Assembly: GCA_021160705.1 (NCBI GenBank)
Contig: JAGHBZ010000293.1
Location: 1-5,389, forward strand
Length of the DNA: 5,389 bases
Direction: 5' to 3'
Source: Candidatus Sumerlaeota bacterium
Lineage (GTDB): Bacteria; Sumerlaeota; Sumerlaeia; MWCT01; JAGHBZ01
A program made the translations under genes and the position numbers. A model generated the notes under the pieces. It did not search any database. It worked only from the letters and a program-made list of their open reading frames with translations, and was not told the DNA's origin. Below, piece after piece: positions 1 to 5,389 of the stretch; position 1 is the first letter of the stretch, and the number at the start of each line of letters is the position of its first letter.

Positions 1-303
1 GGCACGGGGAACGCTGAGGTTAGCCCCAGATTTGTCAACGACACGAAGACCGCATGCCATTTTACCCAATGTTGCACCGTAAAACGCCTCCATCAGGGGC
101 TTATAGAGAACTCCAGGAAGGATGAGGAGAAGAGTCAGAAAAAGACTTTTTGAGGAAATAGCATAAAAGCTCAACGCAACAACCGGGATAAAGACAATAA
201 AGTCTACTAATGTCGCCACTACACGAATCCAAAATCCCGCTGGACGGAATTCATAAATAGTTTGCTCTGATGCCCCCTCTGACGTATGTATTAAATCTGA
301 CAT
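1..303 (-). CDS. RDD-family membrane protein, N-terminal part (cut by left window edge)
   Basis: Translating the minus strand from the ATG at 303 gives 101 codons, open to the window edge. After a polar N-terminus of about 20 residues comes PAGFWIRVVATLVDFIVF (residues 21-38). This is the first RDD transmembrane helix, with the characteristic Arg27 and Asp34. A second hydrophobic stretch spans about residues 54-67. It is followed by a GATLGK motif (76-81) and GLRVVD (85-90) carrying the second conserved Asp. This order is diagnostic of the RDD domain (named for one Arg and two Asp). RDD proteins are small integral membrane proteins of mostly unknown function; some have been linked to ion transport. 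The start is the only ATG in frame after the upstream stop. The best Shine-Dalgarno, AAAGGA (322-327), is 18 nt away, which is unusually far. The gene begins 32 bp after the lipoprotein stop, so the two are probably co-transcribed. The C-terminal end lies outside the window. Confidence 0.88.
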   Translation of the reverse strand, partial: MSDLIHTSEGASEQTIYEFRPAGFWIRVVATLVDFIVFIPVVALSFYAISSKSLFLTLLLILPGVLYKPLMEAFYGATLGKMACGLRVVDKSGANLSVPRA

Positions 304-322
304 ATGTTCTATGGTCTCATTT

Positions 323-332
323 CCTTTAAAGG
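323..332. repeat. 10-bp palindrome CCTTTAAAGG before the RDD gene
   Basis: A perfect 10-bp palindrome lies in the 32-bp gap between the lipoprotein and RDD genes, ending 19 bases before the RDD start codon. It overlaps the AAAGGA Shine-Dalgarno candidate. A similar palindrome of the same CC-W6-GG form sits before the lipoprotein start (857-866). It may be a weak operator or chance; no function is shown. Confidence 0.25.
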
Positions 333-335
333 GTT

Positions 336-830
336 TTAACGCTTCTCAACAGCCTCGCTTTCTCCCGAGTGAACTCCAGTGTATTCTTCGGAACTCTCCG
401 GGATTACGCTAATCTTCTGGACTTCATCCTGGAAAACAACAATGCTTTCCCCTGCGAATGCAACCTGTTTGCTCTGGGTTTGGGGATTCTCGCTGTCAAC
501 TGGGAATCGGCGTTGGAATAAGTAAATATCCTTCCCATCGCGATGAGCAATGAACTGCCAGGTAATCTCGGAAATGGCACCTGGATGTCCGCATCTAGAT
601 TTAACTTTACCCTCCACTACTAAATTGATAATGCAGCCATTTTTTGGACCGTACTTCACGTTGTTGCAAAATACCTTACCTCTGAACTGAGGTCTAAGAT
701 GCGCAGGATTTACCTCGAAAGAAATTTCACTCGTTTCCGAGGACTCACGGGGATTAGTAGTAGAGTGTCTGCACGATACCAATGAAAGGAGACAAACCAG
801 TCCGACAAAGTGGAAGACAAGTTTTTTCAT
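336..830 (-). CDS. Small secreted lipoprotein of unknown function
   Basis: From the ATG at 830 this encodes 164 residues. Residues 1-20 form a textbook lipoprotein signal peptide: MKK, a hydrophobic core (LVFHFVGLVCLLSL) and the lipobox L17-V18-S19-C20. It is therefore expected to be cleaved by signal peptidase II and lipidated on Cys20. The reading frame stays open to an ATG at 938, but that would bury the signal peptide behind 36 mostly polar residues and has no Shine-Dalgarno, so I reject it. The ATG at 830 has AGGA six bases upstream. The mature protein starts with a Ser/Thr/Glu-rich linker (about 21-38). A central part of alternating polar and hydrophobic segments follows, suggesting beta strands (about 50-143), with cysteines at 55, 66 and 80. 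An acidic, Ser/Glu-rich tail closes the protein. I do not recognise the family. It precedes an RDD membrane protein gene by 32 bp, probably in one transcript. Residues after Cys20 are RHS, giving no inner-membrane Asp signal, so outer-membrane sorting is possible by Escherichia coli rules. Confidence 0.8.
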   Translation of the reverse strand: MKKLVFHFVGLVCLLSLVSCRHSTTNPRESSETSEISFEVNPAHLRPQFRGKVFCNNVKYGPKNGCIINLVVEGKVKSRCGHPGAISEITWQFIAHRDGKDIYLFQRRFPVDSENPQTQSKQVAFAGESIVVFQDEVQKISVIPESSEEYTGVHSGESEAVEKR

Positions 831-836
831 TCTTTT

Positions 837-840
837 TCCT
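837..840 (-). promoter_or_regulatory. Ribosome binding site deciding the lipoprotein start
   Basis: On the minus strand AGGA is followed by six bases and then the ATG at 830. This spacing is normal, and together with the signal peptide it fixes the start at 830 and not at the upstream in-frame ATG at 938. It is the best-placed Shine-Dalgarno in the window. Confidence 0.65.
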
Positions 841-856
841 ATAATAATTACACGCT

Positions 857-866
857 CCTTATAAGG
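857..866. repeat. 10-bp palindrome CCTTATAAGG before the lipoprotein gene
   Basis: A perfect palindrome lies 26 bases upstream of the lipoprotein start codon, within the presumed leader. It contains AAGG of an AAGGAG stretch that is not placed to serve any ATG. It has the same form as the palindrome at 323-332. Its role is unknown. Confidence 0.25.
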
Positions 867-978
867 CGGCGGATTTAGCTGATTCTTTGTGTATAAGAAG
901 TTCCCGTCTCTTATTTTTCGTTGCTCAAATGTCGCCATATCATCGGAGAATCAATAAAGAATAAAAAAACAAACTTTT

Positions 979-1007
979 ATGTAACACAATTATATCTTTA
1001 TTGTCAA
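979..1007 (-). promoter_or_regulatory. Candidate promoter for the lipoprotein-RDD unit
   Basis: On the minus strand a perfect -35 hexamer TTGACA (1002-1007) is followed after 17 bases by TTACAT (979-984), a poor -10 with three of six consensus matches. A perfect TATAAT (989-994) lies between them but is only 7 bases from TTGACA and lacks a good -35 of its own. The region is strongly AT-rich, which raises the chance of fortuitous matches. If used, it would give a leader of roughly 140 nt for the lipoprotein mRNA. Confidence 0.35.
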
Positions 1008-1219
1008 ACAGAATTTTTTCATCTTGGGTCGTTTCTATGAAGCTGATGTGTTTTAGGTTACCGTTAATTGCGGTGCAAACGCACTGAGCGACTTATCCGT
1101 AGTTCCTTCACAACTCTATAAAAGAGTGATATATCTCTCGTTTGTTAAGCTTGTTATAGTAAATGTTCCAGTTAAAGGGTTTGCGAGCAATTATTTAGCT
1201 AAAAGGGAAAATAGGAGGC

Positions 1220-2815
1220 TCAATGGTGGAATACAGTGTTGTTGTTGCTTGGGGAGCTGGTGGTATCCCATCTGGAGCGAACGAATGCAAAGGCAAGTGC
1301 CCAGCTCGTCCAGACTAATAATCCAAGCGAACGCCGTAACGAGTAGTTTGTCATCCCGAAAATATGCGTTGCAATGAAAAGTCCCAGCAGGATTAGCCCG
1401 ACTATATAAAAAGTGTTGGCGTAAGGGGAAGAAGTCGCCGGGCTACCTGATTTGTAGAAACGAATCTTTCTCAATAGCGCAAGAAGTAGCAGGAGTGTAA
1501 AGGCAACAAAGAACATACCACCCAGTGCCCCTATTTCAACAAACACTTCAAGAAAATTATTATGCGTATGAGGACCTGTTAATACTTCTTTCACATCTTT
1601 GTACTTTTTATTGTATAATTTCTCAAAATTCTTCCAGCCGTATCCTATTCCTAAGACTGGATGTTCCTCAAAGAGCTGTATGCCGAACCTAATCAGGCGA
1701 AATCTGGCTGTGACTGATGTATAGTGTTGTCCGGTTGTAGTGTAGGTTTTCGGATTAACAATTGTAAGTAACTGGTGCTTGACGTCTTTAGGTGAAACAA
1801 TAACGAGCAGGATACTTAGTGCCAGGATTAAAAGTGCGAATTGTTTGCGGTACATCACGGCAACAATAATCCCACTGAATATCAGGGCAAGCACGGCGCC
1901 ACGTGTCAGCGTAAATAATACAGCAATGCTGATGAGTAGAATGGCTGAGAGGTGGAATAATTTTTGCAACAAGGTAGATGATTTTGCCCAGCACAGCCAC
2001 AGACTTAATACACTGAAATACACGCTCATCATAAGAAAATTCCCTAACCGATTATGATGACGAAATGGAAACCACAGACGAACAGAAACGCCTGTTGTAT
2101 CGCCCGGGGCACGATATACTATCCTCTTCTCCTCCATAAGGGTACGAATTTCTTCACCGGAGTAATGGTACACACTCCATTCTATTATCACAATGAGTGC
2201 CACCACGACTCCAAGCAGCGTCAGGGCTATCATCAGGCGACTCAATTTCAGCCGACTATCCAGAATAATTCCCAGGCACAAAAACAACAGGATAAACAGT
2301 CCACCTTCTTTGCAAAGATAATAAAAGCTTCGTGATGGTTTAATGGAACCATAAGACGAGATAATCATTATTGTCAGAAAACCGAGTAAACTAATGAGTA
2401 GAGATTTAAGAATCAATATGCGAGAACCTGAATGGTGGAGAATATATGAGCACAAAAGATAGGAGACAAAAAGAATCCATGAGGCATACTCAAGAAAAAG
2501 TGTATTCACCGCCCATATCCCCGCCGCTTCACCATTAGTAAAGTAATAACAGAGATTGCCGAGGATAGCAGTTCCGCAGGTCAGTATTAAAGCCGTTATC
2601 CATTCTTTCTTATCCACCCATAAGAGGCGGGTAATGATAATAATATTGACACTAATAATTAAAACAGTAGCGCGATAATAGTGGAGATACTTAACAATAC
2701 CCTGCGACTCAAAAGGAATGGTTAATAAAAGGCTCAAGAGCAACCACTGCGGGAGAATCTCGAGGATACGCTTGTTTTTTTTCACCCAGTTTTTAAGCGA
2801 GATAGGATGTCGCAT
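1220..2815 (-). CDS. O-antigen ligase/polymerase family membrane protein (Wzy_C/WaaL-like)
   Basis: The 531-residue product is a polytopic membrane protein with roughly 12-14 hydrophobic helices. Most of the first 340 residues are membrane-embedded. A large hydrophilic loop (about 342-427) follows, then three more helices near 428-448, 467-486 and 496-512. Family hallmarks are RHHNRLGNF (252-260), LTRGAVLAL (303-311) with Arg305, the loop segment ARFRLIRFGI then HPVLGIGYG (370-393), and GPHTHNNFLE (414-423) just before the next helix. In WaaL-type ligases a conserved Arg and a His of the large periplasmic loop are needed for transfer, and H416/H418 are the likely counterparts. The fold covers both O-antigen ligases and exopolysaccharide polymerases, and sequence alone does not separate them. 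At 531 residues it is longer than typical enterobacterial WaaL (about 400), with extra N-terminal helices and a polar Ser/Asn/His tail. It is last in the glycan operon, 33 bp after the upstream glycosyltransferase. The ATG at 2815 is the only reasonable start after the upstream stop; AGGA (2829-2832) is 13 bases away, a long spacing. Confidence 0.88.
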   Translation of the reverse strand: MRHPISLKNWVKKNKRILEILPQWLLLSLLLTIPFESQGIVKYLHYYRATVLIISVNIIIITRLLWVDKKEWITALILTCGTAILGNLCYYFTNGEAAGIWAVNTLFLEYASWILFVSYLLCSYILHHSGSRILILKSLLISLLGFLTIMIISSYGSIKPSRSFYYLCKEGGLFILLFLCLGIILDSRLKLSRLMIALTLLGVVVALIVIIEWSVYHYSGEEIRTLMEEKRIVYRAPGDTTGVSVRLWFPFRHHNRLGNFLMMSVYFSVLSLWLCWAKSSTLLQKLFHLSAILLISIAVLFTLTRGAVLALIFSGIIVAVMYRKQFALLILALSILLVIVSPKDVKHQLLTIVNPKTYTTTGQHYTSVTARFRLIRFGIQLFEEHPVLGIGYGWKNFEKLYNKKYKDVKEVLTGPHTHNNFLEVFVEIGALGGMFFVAFTLLLLLALLRKIRFYKSGSPATSSPYANTFYIVGLILLGLFIATHIFGMTNYSLRRSLGLLVWTSWALAFAFVRSRWDTTSSPSNNNTVFHH

Positions 2816-2848
2816 AGAGATACCAGAATCCTGTATAAAAGTGTCCAG

Positions 2849-4132
2849 TTATCGCATTCTCTCTACCAATTTTAACTGTTCAATTAAAAAATTTGTGGCA
2901 TTCTCAATCCCATTGCAATTCAGTCCTGTTTCTCTTTTTGGTATCGGGGTAGTTAAAGCCTCGGATAATAACCCGGATAGATACTCAGGTTCCATCTGGT
3001 TCTTGTCAAGCAGAGTGATGCCATCATACTGGCTTAGCAATTTAGCGCGATGTTGTTGTTCAGGATTTCTGTAATCTCGACAATACAGGATTATGGGGAT
3101 TGAGGTATTGATAATCTGGAAAGGGGTAGAACCTGCCTGCAAAATCGCAACATCCGCACCAGCTAAAATCTCTGCAAAGTCGCGTGAAAATTTCTTTATC
3201 GTCAGCTTCGGTATTCTCTCACTGTACTGGCATAATCGGGAGAATAGCTCGTCGCTCACCGCGGGTCCAGTATATATAAAGTACTCGTACTCCTGTCCCT
3301 GCGACTGATTATCCAATCGGAGAAAACTTTCCAATAAAGGGAACGCAATGTGCTCTATTTCCCAACCACCGCCGAAACTTGCTACAATCCGTTTATGAGG
3401 CGAAGGCAAGTCCTGGGATGGCTGATTGATGACAGGAACCATAAAGCCAGTGTAGTGAATTTTCTTAGCGATGCGCTCGTCCCAATTATACTCCGCAGTG
3501 AGGTCAAAAAAGCGTTTATCCCCGGAGACCAGGATATGATGATAATAAGTATGAAACTTTTCAATCTTGTTGATAATGGAGGTGGAGAAATCTTTTTCAG
3601 TGGGTGCCAAAGGGATGTCACGCAAAAAAAGTATCCGCCGACAATGAGGTCGAAAGCGCACAATGTAATTTAGACAAGGTACCAATTCATCTCGTTTACC
3701 ATGGGGAAGAGTCTCAACCACAAGCAAATGGGGCTGAAAAGAGTGAATAGCGCTACGTAAAATATTTGTGCGTAGCCGATTAAGATTGAATTTGCCGATA
3801 TTGAGTTTACGCGGGATTTCTTTATTGTGGTTCTGTTTGTAAAAGGCATACCCCGGTAAATTTAATATAGCGAATCGACTTGCAAGCTCAAATAAAGAGA
3901 GGTCTTCTTTATCAGAGATGAGAAGTATATTTAATGATGGGTCAATATCAAGCATTCGTTCAGCCACCCGGCAGAGTCGGGCTAAATGTCCTAACCCTAC
4001 AACACTTGATGCGTAGAGTAGAACCCTTCTTGGTGCTGAATGACTAAACTTTGTCCGATACAGCATCGTTAGACCAAATGATTGCAAAATGAATCGGACG
4101 GCGTCCTGTATACCTTTTCTCACGCTTCCCAT
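2849..4132 (-). CDS. GT-B glycosyltransferase, MurG-like (COG4671-type)
   Basis: The product has 427 residues. After a variable leader of about 35 residues, the N-terminal Rossmann domain begins with RRVLLYASSVVGLGHLAR (35-52). Its GLGH motif lies in the usual glycine-rich acceptor loop. FQPHLLVVETLPHGKRDEL (132-150) and LFLRDIPLAP (168-177) match the pattern of predicted glycosyltransferases in COG4671. The C-terminal domain opens with KRIVASFGGGWE (247-258) and continues with ILAGADVAILQAGSTPFQ (322-339) and PEQQHRAKLL (357-366), the positions where MurG-like enzymes bind the nucleotide sugar. The usual GGYNT of this family is replaced by AGSTP here. No transmembrane helix or signal peptide is seen, so it should act in the cytoplasm or at the inner membrane face. 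It sits 10 bp after the GT4 gene and 33 bp before the ligase. Donor and acceptor are unknown. The ATG at 4132 is chosen for length and context; AAAGGA within the end of the upstream gene is 15 bases away, and TAGG is 9 bases away. Met23 is a possible alternative start but has no Shine-Dalgarno. Confidence 0.78.
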   Translation of the reverse strand: MGSVRKGIQDAVRFILQSFGLTMLYRTKFSHSAPRRVLLYASSVVGLGHLARLCRVAERMLDIDPSLNILLISDKEDLSLFELASRFAILNLPGYAFYKQNHNKEIPRKLNIGKFNLNRLRTNILRSAIHSFQPHLLVVETLPHGKRDELVPCLNYIVRFRPHCRRILFLRDIPLAPTEKDFSTSIINKIEKFHTYYHHILVSGDKRFFDLTAEYNWDERIAKKIHYTGFMVPVINQPSQDLPSPHKRIVASFGGGWEIEHIAFPLLESFLRLDNQSQGQEYEYFIYTGPAVSDELFSRLCQYSERIPKLTIKKFSRDFAEILAGADVAILQAGSTPFQIINTSIPIILYCRDYRNPEQQHRAKLLSQYDGITLLDKNQMEPEYLSGLLSEALTTPIPKRETGLNCNGIENATNFLIEQLKLVERMR

Positions 4133-4142
4133 ATCTCAGTGC

Positions 4143-5389
4143 CTATTTCCTTTCTTGGCAAACTCTGGTTATAAAAGAATAGATTTTTTGTGCCCGAGCA
4201 CTCCAGGTAAAATTCGCTGCATCTTTTTTGCCCTGTTCTGCGATACGACGACGCAAGTCATTATCCTTAAGCAGTGTGGTTATCCCCTGAGCAAGTGCCT
4301 TCGGGTCATCTGGACGAACCAGATATGCGTTGTGGTTATGTCTCAATATCTCTCGTAAGGAAGGCAAATCGCTGGCAACAATTGCCGTGCCGCTGGATAA
4401 TATCTCAAACATCTTCATTGGACTGGTACAAAAACGCGATTCTGGATACCTGGCTCTCGGCAAGGGAATTACACAGAGCTTTGCACGTCTGATGAACTTA
4501 TACACATCCCTGTGAGGTATATGCCCCTGAAAAATAACCCTGTCTCTTACACCCGTTTCTTCAGCCAGTCTTTTCACGCGTCTTTTATCTTTTTCACGAT
4601 TACCGCCAATAATCATCACTTTGTAGTTGTGGTCCAGAAATCCAATTGTTCGGATAAGGGTATCCACGCCTTTCCATTGGTACAATTGCCCGATATAAAG
4701 TATGTCTATATCTTCACTGTTCTCCGGCAAAGCATCTTGCTCGCTCAATGTTCTGGACGCAGAAGGAACCCATTCCATTGGTCTGGTGAGTCCATATTGC
4801 CGGAGGAGTCGCTGGATTTCTTTTGTCACTGGTAATATACCATCCGCTAACTCCAATCTTTGAATCTCTTCTCTTCTTTCCCGGCGAAGGAACTGTTTAA
4901 TTTCTGAGAGTTTTGGTCTCTTTTCATTATTTGCTCTTTTCAGGAGATTGCGATACTTTTTAATGTGTTCAAACTGATGCATCTCTATAAAAACAGGAAT
5001 ATTAAGCCATTTTAAGGCTCGTCTGTGAAATAAAAGCATATTTTGATTTCTTGTATAAACAACGACTCGTTCCCCCTTGATTTTTGATAACAGGAAAATA
5101 AAAAAATGTGAAATCTGCAACAGGGTTCTTATTATTCGGTTATCTTTGTAAGCAGACTCAGGATTCTTCAACCTGCCACTGAGCCATAAAGGTATCATAC
5201 CTTTAATGTATAGGTCTGGCGAGCGCTTCACCGAAAGAGACTCAAGTATATCGGATACTGGAGCCTGAATACAAACAAAATACACTGTTACCACGACACC
5301 TGGTAGTTTTGAGAGTTCATTTGCGGTATTAATTATCTGAATCGGATGGGCAAAATAATTCGGAACAACAGAACCACTATAATAAAAGA
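4143..5389 (-). CDS. Glycosyltransferase family 4, N-terminus beyond right window edge
   Basis: The minus-strand frame is open from the window edge to the TAG at 4143-4145, giving 414 visible residues. A GTG at 5294 might be taken as the start, but the 31 codons upstream fit the N-terminus of a GT-B enzyme: YYSGSVVPNYFAHPIQIIN, then ANELSKLPGVVVTVYF. So the real start is probably outside the window. In visible numbering, VVVYTRNQNMLLF (108-120) followed by IPVFIEMHQFEH (130-141) is typical of the GT4 N-terminal domain. The C-terminal domain has ILYIGQLYQWKGVDTLI (229-245), RVIFQGHIP (283-291), and TSPMKMFEILSSG (321-333) with IVASDLPSLREIL (336-348). The last two form the nucleotide-sugar binding and catalytic region of this subfamily, and FTWSARAQKI (393-402) ends the fold. 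A basic, charged stretch (about 142-179) may contact membrane lipids or be a helical insertion. The enzyme is expected to transfer a hexose from a nucleotide sugar to a lipid-linked glycan or similar acceptor. It is followed after 10 bp by a second glycosyltransferase gene. Confidence 0.88.
   Translation of the reverse strand, partial: FYYSGSVVPNYFAHPIQIINTANELSKLPGVVVTVYFVCIQAPVSDILESLSVKRSPDLYIKGMIPLWLSGRLKNPESAYKDNRIIRTLLQISHFFIFLLSKIKGERVVVYTRNQNMLLFHRRALKWLNIPVFIEMHQFEHIKKYRNLLKRANNEKRPKLSEIKQFLRRERREEIQRLELADGILPVTKEIQRLLRQYGLTRPMEWVPSASRTLSEQDALPENSEDIDILYIGQLYQWKGVDTLIRTIGFLDHNYKVMIIGGNREKDKRRVKRLAEETGVRDRVIFQGHIPHRDVYKFIRRAKLCVIPLPRARYPESRFCTSPMKMFEILSSGTAIVASDLPSLREILRHNHNAYLVRPDDPKALAQGITTLLKDNDLRRRIAEQGKKDAANFTWSARAQKIYSFITRVCQERK

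Larger units (their letters stand above)
831..1219. other. Intergenic region between glycan operon and lipoprotein gene
   Basis: This 389-bp gap separates the ligase stop from the lipoprotein start. I see no tRNA, no coding stretch with convincing composition and no strong rho-independent terminator. The part from about 940 to 1020 is very AT-rich and contains the promoter candidate. A 5-bp inverted repeat (ACTCT 1113-1117, AGAGT 1123-1127) and an overlapping AGAG/CTCT pair are too weak to call a terminator. In-frame codons between 938 and 831 extend the lipoprotein frame but look untranslated. The gap is long compared with the 10-33 bp spacings on either side, which suggests that the two blocks are separate transcription units. 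Confidence 0.6.

Noticed and set aside
831..938. N-terminal extension of the lipoprotein to the ATG at 938
   Set aside because: It would place 36 mostly polar residues before a complete signal peptide and lipobox, and it lacks a Shine-Dalgarno; the ATG at 830 has one at normal spacing.
963..1007. ACAAT/ATTGT inverted repeat followed by a run of seven T on the minus strand
   Set aside because: The stem has 5 mostly A-T pairs with a 9-base loop, and the T run is well downstream, so it does not fit an intrinsic terminator.
1070..1086. GTGC/GCAC hairpin in the intergenic region
   Set aside because: It is a 4-bp stem with no T run and no surrounding RNA-gene structure; such stems are common by chance.
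1108..1140. Possible rho-independent terminator after the ligase gene
   Set aside because: The inverted repeats (ACTCT/AGAGT and AGAG/CTCT) are only 4-5 bp, AT-rich and followed by a very short T stretch.
1126..1377. Plus-strand 83-codon frame across the end of the ligase gene
   Set aside because: No SD before its start, unlikely composition, and it overlaps a well-supported gene on the opposite strand.
1779..2335. Plus-strand and alternative minus-strand frames inside the ligase gene
   Set aside because: They overlap conserved ligase motifs and show no recognisable protein features; they are shadows.
2718..3673. Plus-strand frames opposite the second glycosyltransferase
   Set aside because: They lie antisense to a gene with clear GT-B motifs and have no domain or initiation signal.
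4089..4835. Plus-strand frames opposite the GT4 gene
   Set aside because: They are antisense to conserved GT4 motifs and mutually overlapping, typical of chance open frames.

Overview
All credible genes lie on the minus strand, so transcription runs from right to left. The window looks like an accessory, moderately AT-rich stretch of a bacterial chromosome. A lipobox signal peptide and an O-antigen ligase/polymerase-type membrane protein suggest a diderm (Gram-negative) bacterium. I cannot place it in a phylum. Both ends cut through genes.

Right block (1220-5389) is a compact surface-polysaccharide operon. In transcription order it holds a GT4 glycosyltransferase whose N-terminus continues past the right edge (4143-5389), a second GT-B glycosyltransferase of the MurG-like COG4671 type (2849-4132), and a multi-pass O-antigen ligase/polymerase (Wzy_C/WaaL) protein (1220-2815). 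Gaps are only 10 and 33 bp. A plausible division of labour is that the two cytoplasmic transferases add sugars to a lipid-linked glycan and the membrane protein then polymerises or ligates it on the periplasmic side. The sugars and acceptors cannot be read from the sequence.

A gap of about 390 bp (831-1219) follows. It has no convincing gene, tRNA or strong terminator. Its downstream part is very AT-rich and holds the best promoter candidate (TTGACA plus weak or misplaced -10 options) for the left block.

Left block (1-830) is a two-gene unit. A small lipoprotein of unknown function (336-830) has its true start at an internal ATG, judged by the signal peptide and Shine-Dalgarno. It is followed 32 bp later by the N-terminal 101 residues of an RDD-family membrane protein (1-303), cut by the left edge. 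Nothing links this pair functionally to the glycan operon.

I see no CRISPR array, insertion sequence, tRNA or rRNA, and no clear new biological system. The most useful observations are the right-hand gene running off the window, the corrected lipoprotein start, the divergent donor-site motif in the second glycosyltransferase, and a few low-weight DNA patterns.
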